Origin: Bacteroidaceae bacterium
GTDB lineage: Bacteria > Bacteroidota > Bacteroidia > Bacteroidales > Bacteroidaceae
NCBI GenBank assembly: GCA_017466325.1
Contig: JAFTUK010000048.1
Span: 1 to 40,681 of the forward strand
Direction of reading: 5' to 3'
DNA length: 40,681 bases
Shown here: in pieces, positions 31,363-39,318 of the stretch
How the letters are laid out: each line of letters opens with the position of its first letter
Numbering within the stretch: position 1 is the first letter of the stretch
Notes under the pieces: model-generated
What the model was told of the DNA's origin: nothing
Database searches by the model: none
Seen by the model: only the letters and a program-made list of their open reading frames with translations
Made by a program: the position numbers and the translations under genes

Positions 31363-33731
31363 GCGTCCTGCCTGTTCTTGTACCATTGGGTCTTGGCATA
31401 GCGTTGGCGCATCTGTTCCGATTGTGGCATTTCCTCGCCATGCAGTTCTATATAACCGCGTTTTCTCCACATACCAAGCATGGCGCTCAGGCTTCCGCGC
31501 TCCAAACCCTTCTTTTGTCGTAGCAGGTGTGCCTCCTCGCGGGTGAAGATGTCGGGAAGGAAGTCCAGCAGGTTGCGGGGACCATTTCTCTTGGAGATGT
31601 TCATGGCACTTTCTGCCAACTCTATGTCCTGGCCGAAGAAGCGCATCTTGCACCAGAGGTCATACTGGAGGCTCCAGCGGATGAAGTTCTCCACCGTCTT
31701 GTCCCACTTCCCTCCGCTTGCCACGAAGAGCACCATGGCTTTCAGATAGGCGATGACGTTGGCACGGAAGGACAGGTTTTCGTAGACACGGCTTTGCGAG
31801 AGGCGGGAGAAGTCGGCACACTCCTCTATGAGCCGCTTTGCCAGGGTGCGAGCCTTGGGGCAGTCAATGAGCCCCCGCGCCTTGTTGAGGTTCTCTATGT
31901 AGGGACGGAGTTCCTCGTCGAAAGCCTCGTCGTAAGTGCCGTAGACGGGCATGTCAGCACCTATCTCGCGCTCGGGTATGGTGCAGAAGTTTATGCGGCT
32001 GATGGGGCCGTCGGTCAGCACCTGACTGAAATACCTTCTGCCCTTCTGCACGGTGGTGGAGGCGTTCCAGTTGAAGCGTATGCTCACTCGCTCGCTAACG
32101 GAGCCCGTACCTATTCGCGTCTGTCCGTACACGTTGCGGGGGTCGAAGGCCAGGCACATTATCTGGAACTGCGCCTTGCTCCTGCCCGAACCCTTCAGGG
32201 CATCGAACTGGTCAATCTCGTTCATCTTCGTATAGAGGAAACGGTCCTCGGCATCTGCCAGGCGCTGAACGAAGGCAGCGTTTGTCATGTCGGGGTCAAT
32301 CTCCTGGATGACCAGGCCCTCGGGACGCTGGCGCTTGTCCTTGTTGGCACCCTTGCTCTGCACCTCCTTCTTCCACTCTCGCTCGCGTCGGAGGTTGTCC
32401 ATGTCGCGCTGGCGGATGTCTGCCATGATGCGGTTTATGGGTTCGCTGATGCAGTTCTTTCCTGCACCTGTGCCTGCCATCAGCACGTTCATCAGTGTTG
32501 CCTCGTGCTCCACGTTGTCGATGTAGCGGAACCTTGTTTGCCACAGGTGCGTTGCCAAGGCTGGGAATACCGCATGCGCCACGGCTGGCTTGTAGATGTC
32601 GGGAGTTTTGCTTATCAAGAGCCTTATGAGCGGTGGCAGCACCCTGGGCATCTGCGGTGGCATGTCGGGGTTCTCCTCTGCCTCGCGCTCTTCCCGTTCA
32701 CGCTCCTTGCAGATGGCCAGCACGCGTTGCATCAGGCGTTGCAGGCGTGGCGACTGGTTGCGGTTGCAGGCGCTCCGTATGGTTGCCATCCACTTCTCGC
32801 GGTTCTCGCCGTAGGTGGGGAGGATACGGGCAATCCACTCGGGGTCATCGTTGCACACATACCTGAGGTGGCATGCCATGGTAAAGATGAAGTTGTTGCG
32901 GCTGCCGTGGGTGGGGATACCGCCAAGTTGGTCTTCAAGGACGGAAACGAGAGAGGACCCACCCCCCTGCCCCTCCACAAGGGAGGGGAGTATAATGTCC
33001 TGCTGATGTGGGCACAAGTCGGTTGTAACTGACTCTACCCCTAAGGTAGGGGTAGTACCCCGTAGGGGGGAGGGGGTATGCGAATCCACGTTCATCGCTC
33101 CGCGCTCACCGTTCACCGTTGAAATGCTGTTTTCCGATTTCCGTTTTCCGATTTCCGTTTGTGCGCTATCTCTCTCCTCAAAGAGGGAATTAGAGAGAAA
33201 GAGCACATATTCCCTGGGCACTATGAACGAGCACCGTGCATAGTCCTTTACGCACTCGTCGTATTTCTGGTCGCCCAACTGCTCTGCCATCCAGCGCTGT
33301 GCTTCTGCCAAGGTCTTGCCATCGGGTATAATGAACAGCAGTCGCAAACCTTCTGCGCTTGGCGTGATGTGCGCCATGACGATGCCCAGTTCGTCCTTGC
33401 GTGGCTCTATCTCTCGCCATCGGCCTTCGGGGTCGGGGATGTGGTCAAGGTCGTACATGCTCAGCCCCGAGGGTACAGCATCGGCATTGAGGCGTCGGCC
33501 GTTCTTGAATGTAGCGTGAGGGGTAAGGATAGGCAACCGCTTCTTCAGGCGGCCTTTAAGTTCCTCAAACTCCTCAAGGGTGATTTCCCCACGTTTCTCT
33601 TGCTCCCATGCGTCCTTTATGTCAGCGCACACCATTGCTACGAGTGGCGAATCCATTGCCTCCTTCAGCATCTCAGGGGTGCATATCTGCACCTGCTGAG
33701 ATTTTACACTATTTGAAATTCCAAATGTCAT
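31350..33731 (-). CDS. BT4734/VirE-N plus DUF3987-type primase-helicase-like protein
   Basis: A 793-residue protein of a mobile-DNA family. Residues 1 to about 185 match the BT4734/BF3469 VirE N-terminal (primase-like) domain (LPILTPHATFKNGRR, SGLSMYDLDHI, AHITPSAEGLRLLF). Residues about 265-780 resemble DUF3987, with a P-loop variant AGTGAGKN (419-426) whose usual Ser/Thr is Asn, and NEIDQFDALKGSGRSKAQF as the Walker B/sensor region. Residues about 190-260 form a Gly/Ser/Thr-rich linker encoded by repeat DNA: a TTTCCG-type stretch (about 190-216) and element copy B (about 217-260). Likely role is DNA replication of a mobile element; this is inference. Confidence 0.82.
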   Translation of the reverse strand: MTFGISNSVKSQQVQICTPEMLKEAMDSPLVAMVCADIKDAWEQEKRGEITLEEFEELKGRLKKRLPILTPHATFKNGRRLNADAVPSGLSMYDLDHIPDPEGRWREIEPRKDELGIVMAHITPSAEGLRLLFIIPDGKTLAEAQRWMAEQLGDQKYDECVKDYARCSFIVPREYVLFLSNSLFEERDSAQTEIGKRKSENSISTVNGERGAMNVDSHTPSPLRGTTPTLGVESVTTDLCPHQQDIILPSLVEGQGGGSSLVSVLEDQLGGIPTHGSRNNFIFTMACHLRYVCNDDPEWIARILPTYGENREKWMATIRSACNRNQSPRLQRLMQRVLAICKEREREEREAEENPDMPPQMPRVLPPLIRLLISKTPDIYKPAVAHAVFPALATHLWQTRFRYIDNVEHEATLMNVLMAGTGAGKNCISEPINRIMADIRQRDMDNLRREREWKKEVQSKGANKDKRQRPEGLVIQEIDPDMTNAAFVQRLADAEDRFLYTKMNEIDQFDALKGSGRSKAQFQIMCLAFDPRNVYGQTRIGTGSVSERVSIRFNWNASTTVQKGRRYFSQVLTDGPISRINFCTIPEREIGADMPVYGTYDEAFDEELRPYIENLNKARGLIDCPKARTLAKRLIEECADFSRLSQSRVYENLSFRANVIAYLKAMVLFVASGGKWDKTVENFIRWSLQYDLWCKMRFFGQDIELAESAMNISKRNGPRNLLDFLPDIFTREEAHLLRQKKGLERGSLSAMLGMWRKRGYIELHGEEMPQSEQMRQRYAKTQWYKNRQDALTV
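32955..33080. repeat. GC-rich inverted-repeat element, copy B, inside a coding region
   Basis: The left arm (32955-32993) is nearly identical to copy A's; the right arm (about 33018-33080) carries AAGTCGGTTGTAAC followed by ACCCC/GGGGT hairpins. The copy lies fully within the VirE-like gene and keeps its frame open. Confidence 0.72.
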
Positions 33732-33740
33732 AGTAAGAAA

Positions 33741-33892
33741 GACCCCTCCACGTACCCTCCCACAGGGAGAGGGAGTATATAGTACTGGGGTTAGGGATTT
33801 TGTTAAAGGGTTAATCGATTTGTTATGGGTAAATATTCAATAGTCTGTTGTAACTACTCCCCTCCATACAGGGAGGGGCTGGGGGTGGGTCC
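33741..33892. repeat. GC-rich inverted-repeat element, copy C
   Basis: The left arm (33741-33780) has CCCTCCCACAGGGAGAGGGAGTAT; core with TTTTGTTAA; the right arm (about 33833-33892) has ATTCAATAGTCTGTTGTAAC then ACTCCCCTCC...GGGAGGGG and GGGTCC. It lies between two minus-strand genes and supplies the 3' end of the upstream one. Confidence 0.72.
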
Positions 33893-34183
33893 ACCCTTTA
33901 TATATTGGCTTGCGGTAATACTCTCGTCTATGAGCACCTGTGCCGGATGTATTCCGTGCTCGTCAAAATCTACGCTCAGCGTCAACCGAAGGTTCTCGGA
34001 ACTCATCGACACCCTTCCGTGGGGCAGTTTGCGGAACTCGCGGGCAGGGTGCTCACGTTTTCTGTTGTGCACATTGAAGTTTCCCTCTCTGGGCGATACC
34101 AGGGCTATGGTGCCTTGTACTCGGGTGTTGCCCTTCAAAAGTGATGCATATACAGCATCGGGTAGTTGAAGTTTTATAGTCAT
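33854..34183 (-). CDS. Conserved hypothetical protein of the VirE/DUF3987 module
   Basis: A 109-residue protein without a domain I can name. The start MTIKLQLPDAVYASLLKGNTRVQG and FRKLPHGRVSMSSENLRLTLSVDFDE suggest a small beta-rich fold, and such proteins often precede VirE/DUF3987 genes in Bacteroidales. The last 12 residues (about 98-109, Pro/Ser/Gly-rich) come from repeat element C. About 120 bases separate it from the VirE-like gene. Confidence 0.65.
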   Translation of the reverse strand: MTIKLQLPDAVYASLLKGNTRVQGTIALVSPREGNFNVHNRKREHPAREFRKLPHGRVSMSSENLRLTLSVDFDEHGIHPAQVLIDESITASQYIKGGPTPSPSLYGGE

Positions 34184-34216
34184 AACTTAAGATGTTTTGT
34201 GAGAGAAAGCATTGGG

Positions 34217-34248
34217 AAGGTGGCCACCTTTCAGAACTCCTGGAGTTC
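34217..34248. repeat. Two adjacent perfect palindromes
   Basis: AAGGTGGCCACCTT (34217-34230) and GAACTCC-T-GGAGTTC (34234-34248) stand three bases apart in the 98-base gap between two minus-strand genes. They could be a bipartite operator, a structured mRNA element, or a second REP-like unit. Confidence 0.65.
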
Positions 34249-34281
34249 CCTCACTTCCATCTCGAGGTTAAATGAATTGGT

Positions 34282-34560
34282 TTAGTTCTTGGTTGAGAGT
34301 ATCTCGCCCACAACGATGTCCTGATACCACTGGCCGTTGTACTCTCTGGCCTGGAATCGCAAACTGGCAAGGACAATATCCCCAGCCGACCACCGGCACA
34401 GGGCGCTGTTGCCCAGCAGGGTGCATACAAAGGTATTGCCATACTTGTCGCCCCATTCCTGCAGGGTGATCATACACTTGCTCAACTGGCCTCCTTCGGC
34501 CTTCTGGCTTGCCACCTGCTGGGGCTCACCTTGTTTGATTACTCTGAAGCTTGATTTCAT
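34282..34560 (-). CDS. Small OB-fold-like protein (DUF3127-like)
   Basis: A 92-residue protein starting MKSSFRVIKQGEPQQVASQK. ITLQEWGDKYGNTFVCTLLGN and VLASLRFQAREYNGQWYQDIVVGEI look like DUF3127, a Bacteroidetes OB-fold family related to single-strand binding proteins (compare the SREFNGRWYTD-type motif). The frame runs 14 codons further upstream, but ATG 34558-34560 is favoured by distance to the -7 box and by the conserved start. First gene of the leftward module. Confidence 0.6.
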   Translation of the reverse strand: MKSSFRVIKQGEPQQVASQKAEGGQLSKCMITLQEWGDKYGNTFVCTLLGNSALCRWSAGDIVLASLRFQAREYNGQWYQDIVVGEILSTKN

Positions 34561-34631
34561 AATATATCTCTCAGCCTCCGCCTTTCTATGGATGGCCCGC
34601 ACCGTTGCCGCTCATCTCAGAGGAACTGGTG

Positions 34632-34639
34632 CAAAGGTA
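34632..34639 (-). promoter_or_regulatory. -7 box of the leftward mobile module
   Basis: TACCTTTG on the minus strand, a perfect TAnnTTTG, about 72 bases before the DUF3127-like ATG. No convincing -33 TTTG. Confidence 0.55.
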
Positions 34640-34677
34640 CGGCAAGAAAAAGCCGGATGGAAGTGAATTCCAACCGG

Positions 34678-34750
34678 CGTAAAGTTTCCCGTAAAGAACT
34701 GTCCGTTTTTGCCCCTCGCCGTAAGGTTTTTCGGAAAATCCGTAAAGTTT
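34678..34750. promoter_or_regulatory. Four CGTAAAGTTT-type repeats, candidate operators
   Basis: CGTAAAGTTT (34678), CGTAAAGAAC (34690), CGTAAGGTTT (34720) and CGTAAAGTTT (34741) have starts 12, 30 and 21 bases apart, close to whole helical turns. They fill the space between the divergent -7 boxes of the DUF3127-like module and the S24 gene, where a shared regulator would bind. Confidence 0.55.
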
Positions 34751-34784
34751 TTGAAAGTTTTTCGGGAGTTTTATGAATAAATGG

Positions 34785-34792
34785 TATCTTTG
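34785..34792 (+). promoter_or_regulatory. -7 box of the S24 peptidase gene
   Basis: TATCTTTG, a perfect TAnnTTTG, 43 bases before the ATG at 34835. The -33 position is only T-rich. Confidence 0.55.
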
Positions 34793-34834
34793 CATGAAAC
34801 CTAACGGGAAACGTTCAACGTTAACCCATAGACC

Positions 34835-35695
34835 ATGGAAATAAACATAGAAACCGACCTGCAGGAAATTTTCCGCCAACTCGAAGCCTCGGGCATGAAC
34901 CCGCGCCTGTGCACCATACCCGTACCCTGCTATAGCGGAGGCATACATGCCGGCACACCCACTATGCCCGGCGATATCACCGTGGAGGAGCACATGTTCA
35001 TGGCGGGCGACGTGCTAATGTCAGAGCGCATCTACATAGTGGATGTAGTTGGCGATTCCATGCGCGACGTGGACATCATGCCCGGCGACCAACTTCTGGT
35101 AAGGCACATAGAAGATCCCTCGCTCGTACGCGACGGCGATGCCGTAATAGCATGGGTGGCGGGGCAGAACACCGTAAAGGCCTTCATGCGCGACGAGCAG
35201 GGCAATGCATGGCTCGTGCCGCGCAACCCGAAATACGCACCCTTCCGCATCACCGAGGACATGCGCATCACCGGGTTGGTGATACGGTGCATCAAGTCCA
35301 ACACCTCATCCGCCTATGCCGACCTGGCACGCATACTGAAAAAAGCCCAACTGACGCCAGAGCCAACCCCTCCCTCAGAAAAAGCCATTGCCCAGGCCGT
35401 GCTCTACATCTGCGACTCCGTGTCCAACGGACGCCAGTGTTTTGCCGTCTACCGTGCCCTGGCAGATACGGGTGCCATCCGCGATAACGATTTCACCACC
35501 TTTGCCAACCTCGTTGCCGACCTGCTCCCCGAACATCCCTGTCTGCCCGTGGTGTCGGAAATGCGCCGCATGAACGTGCAGAGTTTCCGCAAGCCCCTGC
35601 ACCTGTGGAAACCCTACGATGCCCCCGTATCTGGCAGCATCTTCGAGAAATATGCTCGCCTGGCACAGGAAGTGAAGGAGAGGCTGGAGGGGTAA
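34835..35695 (+). CDS. LexA/UmuD-like S24 peptidase with extra C-terminal region
   Basis: A 286-residue protein. Residues about 25-165 form an S24 self-cleaving domain: nucleophile Ser75 in VVGDSMRDVDIMPGD, general-base Lys115 in QNTVKAF (40 residues on, near the LexA/UmuD spacing), and a candidate Ala39-Gly40 cleavage site in GGIHAG. No helix-turn-helix precedes it, so it is UmuD-like rather than a classic repressor. Residues about 165-286 form a helical region I cannot name. It is divergent from the mobile module with repeats between. Possible roles: damage-triggered switch working with a separate DNA-binding partner, or polymerase accessory; no umuC is nearby. Confidence 0.82.
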   Translation: MEINIETDLQEIFRQLEASGMNPRLCTIPVPCYSGGIHAGTPTMPGDITVEEHMFMAGDVLMSERIYIVDVVGDSMRDVDIMPGDQLLVRHIEDPSLVRDGDAVIAWVAGQNTVKAFMRDEQGNAWLVPRNPKYAPFRITEDMRITGLVIRCIKSNTSSAYADLARILKKAQLTPEPTPPSEKAIAQAVLYICDSVSNGRQCFAVYRALADTGAIRDNDFTTFANLVADLLPEHPCLPVVSEMRRMNVQSFRKPLHLWKPYDAPVSGSIFEKYARLAQEVKERLEG

Positions 35696-35792
35696 GGGAA
35701 GAGAGGTCCCTAATACAATGAACGCATGATTTGGGAAAGTTGTACGGCCCCTGACAAGAAAATATTTTCACGAATATCTATATAAGGTAGCC

Positions 35793-35930
35793 CCATTGGA
35801 AAGGAATAAGTTAATTGTTGAAGAATGTGATTGTGTACTTGCTTTTTGGGATGGTAATAGTAGAGGTACAAAGTTTACTCTAGACTATGCCAAAGAAAAG
35901 AATAAGCCAATTAAAATAGTAAACATATAA
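35793..35930 (+). pseudogene. Remnant of a SLOG/DUF2493-type nucleotide-binding gene
   Basis: An open stretch without a start codon encodes PLERNKLIVEECDCVLAFWD, continuing with GNSRGTKFTLDYAKEKNKP and ending IKIVNI. This matches the C-terminal part of YspA/DUF2493-like SLOG proteins (RNxxMV...AFWDGxSxGTK...AKxxxxPV). The N-terminal half is absent; upstream the frame runs into unrelated sequence and a TGA near 35725. It marks the point where composition turns AT-rich, 11 bases before mcrB. Confidence 0.7.
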
Positions 35931-35940
35931 ACCATCTATT

Positions 35941-37809
35941 ATGAACATATCTGAAATAGTTAGTAAGATTGATTTAAGAGATTCAACCCCCTTCTTTGAT
36001 TTTACAAAGAAGTGGATTGGGTATGTTACTTCCAAGAAAAGAAGTGTTGAAATTAGTGATAATGATTGGTCAGAATTATTTGGCAGAAGAAATCCTGTTG
36101 CAGGCATTGATTGGGGCGAAATGACTGAAGTAGCATCTTTTGCAACAAAAAAAGGGAAGAACACAAAGAATACGAATGAACAAAGTTCCTTCAAGGGGAA
36201 ATGGGATACCGACATTAGACCTGCCATTGAAGCTGCTATTAACATCAAGGATGCATCTGAAAAACTACAAAAGATAAAGGATCTGAACCAACTTATTCAG
36301 AACATAATTACTGATGGTGGTGGCAGGGATAGAACTACTGCTATCAACAGAATTCTAACCACCTTCTTTCCTGATTTATTTGTTACCATTCCACAGCCTG
36401 AAAGACTATCAGAATTTATAGTTATATTACAAAAAGAGATTGCAAATGGAAGTACTATAACCAAAGCAGATAATTGGATAGACAATAGTTATCAGGTCAA
36501 AAGGTTTTTAGACAAAGAACTTGGTGATGATAACTTAACTGCTTCTGCTTGGAGATTCTATGACTATCTTAAAGAAGATAAGCCAAAAGAACCTATCGTA
36601 ATTAAAGAGGATACAAAAGCCACTACATCTATGGATAAAAACAAATATGATGATTTCCAGAAATTGTTATTAGGCAACTATAATCTTATTCTTACTGGAG
36701 CCCCGGGAACTGGTAAAACATATCTAGCAAAGAAAATTGCATTAGCAATTGGAGCAAGCGAAAAATCAATCAAAATGGTTCAGTTCCACCCATCCTATGA
36801 TTATACTGATTTTGTGGAAGGGTTGCGACCTATAAAGGAAGGTGACACTTTGGGATTCCAAAGAAAAGATGGTGTGTTTAAGACATTTTGCAAAGAAGCT
36901 CTAAAATATGAAAAACCAGATGTTGATAGTGCATTAGCAGCCTTTCATTCTGATTTGAAGAGGAAAGGTATTTCCATCAAAAGCCATAAAAGCAACACTA
37001 CATTTGAAGTCAGGTTAACAGAAAAGAATTATAAGATATTCACATCAACAAATAATTGTCCAAAGGATGGTTATAATTGTGCTTTTGATGCTGTAAGGAA
37101 GTACATTGAAACTGGTGATTATATAGAAGGCCATCAAACATATCAGCCATCAATAGGTGAATATGTTAAGGAAAACTATATGAAAAGGATTCCCTTCGTA
37201 TTTATTATTGATGAAATTAACCGTGGTGAAATATCCAAGATATTTGGTGAACTATTCTATTCCATTGATGCAGGTTATAGGGGTATAAAAGGACGGGTTG
37301 AAACACAATATCAGAACCTTGTTCCTGAAGATGATGTGTTCAGCAAAGGTTTTTACATTCCCCAAAATGTTTATATCATAGGCACAATGAATGATATAGA
37401 TAGAAGTGTGGAAAGTATGGACTTTGCTATGAGAAGAAGATTTGCTTGGAAGGAAATAACGGCTGAATCTAGACAATCTATGCTTGATGAAGATGAAGCC
37501 TGGGGAACTGAAGGAAAACCTTCTGAAAAAGTGATCGATGAAATGAAAGTCAGAATGGACAACCTTAATTCAGCCATCATAGATCAGTATGGTGATGAAG
37601 AACTTAGCAATAAAGATAAAGTTGGATTAACTAAGGCATATCAAATAGGTGCTGCATATTTCTTGAAGTATGTATTATATAATAACTTTAAAGAATTGTG
37701 GACTAACCACCTTGAAGGTTTGTTGTATGAGTATCTAAGGGGTAAAACCAATGTTGATGAGAAAATAAAAAGATTGTATCAAGCATATAACGATACGACC
37801 ACACATTGA
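35941..37809 (+). CDS. mcrB: McrB-like AAA+ GTPase of a type IV restriction system
   Basis: A 622-residue protein with an N-terminal region (1-230) of unassigned recognition type, then a McrB AAA+ domain: Walker A GAPGTGKT (253-260), Walker B FIIDEINRGE (421-430), and the McrB-type MNDIDRS (483-489, usual form MNTxDRS) followed by MRRRF. An insert (about 323-400) lies between the two Walker motifs. McrB binds modified DNA and uses GTP to drive McrC cleavage. The DNA-recognition domain is not the classical DUF3578 by eye, so modification preference is unknown. Strongly AT-rich with lax codon use compared with left-hand genes, indicating transfer. Confidence 0.9.
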   Translation: MNISEIVSKIDLRDSTPFFDFTKKWIGYVTSKKRSVEISDNDWSELFGRRNPVAGIDWGEMTEVASFATKKGKNTKNTNEQSSFKGKWDTDIRPAIEAAINIKDASEKLQKIKDLNQLIQNIITDGGGRDRTTAINRILTTFFPDLFVTIPQPERLSEFIVILQKEIANGSTITKADNWIDNSYQVKRFLDKELGDDNLTASAWRFYDYLKEDKPKEPIVIKEDTKATTSMDKNKYDDFQKLLLGNYNLILTGAPGTGKTYLAKKIALAIGASEKSIKMVQFHPSYDYTDFVEGLRPIKEGDTLGFQRKDGVFKTFCKEALKYEKPDVDSALAAFHSDLKRKGISIKSHKSNTTFEVRLTEKNYKIFTSTNNCPKDGYNCAFDAVRKYIETGDYIEGHQTYQPSIGEYVKENYMKRIPFVFIIDEINRGEISKIFGELFYSIDAGYRGIKGRVETQYQNLVPEDDVFSKGFYIPQNVYIIGTMNDIDRSVESMDFAMRRRFAWKEITAESRQSMLDEDEAWGTEGKPSEKVIDEMKVRMDNLNSAIIDQYGDEELSNKDKVGLTKAYQIGAAYFLKYVLYNNFKELWTNHLEGLLYEYLRGKTNVDEKIKRLYQAYNDTTTH

Positions 37810-39119
37810 TTACAAGTGATTATAGTATAGCCAATATAACCCCTGATGAACTTGATGATCTAAGGGTTATTGCAGATGTGGAAATCTCCAATATTTCTTT
37901 GGAAGATTATCCTAATTTGCTTGTGTTTCCTGATTCCTTTAGTAGTTATGATAGGGATTTTGGAAAGAAGGTTATATGTAGTATTGCAGATGAAGGAAGG
38001 AAACTATGTACCAATAGTATGGTTGGGTTTATAGGCAGAAACAATACCCACCTATCCATCCATTCAAGATTTGCTGATAATGGTAAAGAAGATTTCTTCT
38101 TGCACTATATGCTTCAGAAGGTAGCGAAGATTAACTTGTTTAACCTTCAGCACACAATGGATGAAGATAGTGTGTTTGACTTCCTTCTTTATCTGTTTCC
38201 CTTGTACTTGAAGAATGCAATCAGTCAAGGTGTCTATAGGCAGTACATCACACATAAATATAATGATGCCAATGTGAGGGGTGTTATAGATGTCAGCAGA
38301 CACATCAAGTATAATGAGCCCTTTAATGGTGCAGTTGCCTACACAACTAGGGAATATAGTTATGACAACCATATTACCCAATTAATCAGGCATACTATTG
38401 AGTTCATTTCCAAAAATGGTGGTGATGATATTCTAAATATAGATGAAGACACTAAGCAGGCTGTAGCACAAATCATAGGTGCTACCCCTAGTTATTTGAG
38501 TAATGAACTACAATCAATCATCAACAAGAACCTTACCCCTATAGCACATCCTTACTATAATGAGTATGCCCCACTTCAAAGGTTATGCTTACAGATTCTA
38601 AGACACGAAGAATTGAAATATGGTCAGGAAGAAGATGAAGTATATGGTGTTCTAATTGATGCAGCCTGGTTGTGGGAAGAATACCTAGCAACTATATTGG
38701 AAGGAAAATACAACCATTATTTGAAGGATACTGGCAAAAGGTTTTATTTATTTAAGCCAAAGAAGCAGCAGATTATTCCTGATTACCTTTCCTTGGATAA
38801 GAAGATTGTTGCTGATGCTAAATACATACCCTTGAATGAAAAGATTTGGTTTAAGGAAGATAGCGCAAGTGCTACAGCAGTCTACTATAAAACCATTACC
38901 TATATGTATAGGTTTTGCTCAAAAGAAGGTTACTTGTTTTACCCCCATCCAGATGAAGACGTGTCACCCATCAAAGATGAAATTATAACGGAAATAGAAG
39001 GGGAAAATGGTGGCAGTATTACAAAACTTGGGTTAAGGATACCTAGTAATTGTTCTGACTTTAACGAGTTTACAAGTAGGATAAATGAAGAAGAAACCAT
39101 TTTTAATAATCAATTGTAA
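37806..39119 (+). CDS. mcrC: McrC-like nuclease subunit
   Basis: A 437-residue McrC family protein; the C-terminal PD-(D/E)xK site is Asp326 in IIPDYLSL and Asp337-Ala-Lys339 in VADAKY. FVVxGR-like FIGRNNTHLSIHSRF and RGVIDVSRHI fit the N-terminal McrB-contact region. The start appears to be a TTG at 37806 overlapping the mcrB stop by four bases (TTGA); no ATG is close to the conserved start, so translational coupling is likely. A strong hairpin terminator follows. Confidence 0.88.
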   Translation: MITSDYSIANITPDELDDLRVIADVEISNISLEDYPNLLVFPDSFSSYDRDFGKKVICSIADEGRKLCTNSMVGFIGRNNTHLSIHSRFADNGKEDFFLHYMLQKVAKINLFNLQHTMDEDSVFDFLLYLFPLYLKNAISQGVYRQYITHKYNDANVRGVIDVSRHIKYNEPFNGAVAYTTREYSYDNHITQLIRHTIEFISKNGGDDILNIDEDTKQAVAQIIGATPSYLSNELQSIINKNLTPIAHPYYNEYAPLQRLCLQILRHEELKYGQEEDEVYGVLIDAAWLWEEYLATILEGKYNHYLKDTGKRFYLFKPKKQQIIPDYLSLDKKIVADAKYIPLNEKIWFKEDSASATAVYYKTITYMYRFCSKEGYLFYPHPDEDVSPIKDEIITEIEGENGGSITKLGLRIPSNCSDFNEFTSRINEEETIFNNQL

Positions 39120-39123
39120 AAAC

Positions 39124-39158
39124 AAGCCCCACCTTAGGCAACTAAGGTGGGGCTTTTC
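39124..39158 (+). terminator. Terminator of mcrBC
   Basis: Perfect 14-pair stem AAGCCCCACCTTAG / CTAAGGTGGGGCTT (39124-39137 and 39142-39155) with loop GCAA and a TTT tail, five bases after the mcrC stop. Confidence 0.92.
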
Positions 39159-39299
39159 TTACCCAATTACCCACTTCCCTTCCTTCAGAGTTAGGCACAC
39201 AGCCAAGGACTTTGGCAAATCAATCATTTCCTTCCATTCCTTTCCTGAATCAATGGCTGTGGTTTTGTTTGCCCACACCCATTTTGTAGGTTGTTTCTT
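39159..39299 (-). other. Possible minus-strand coding remnant
   Basis: A 46-codon frame bounded by TAG and TAA encodes a protein-like C-terminus (KWVWANKTTAIDSGKEW ... SLAVCLTLKEGKWVIG) with no suitable start. I do not recognise it. It may be the tail of a gene truncated by the mcrBC insertion, or chance. Confidence 0.25.
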
Positions 39300-39318
39300 C
39301 TACTTGTAACAATCCCTG

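Noticed and set aside
31527-33032. A 501-codon plus-strand frame opposite the VirE/DUF3987 gene
   Set aside because: Shadow frame; the minus strand shows a coherent domain order and P-loop.
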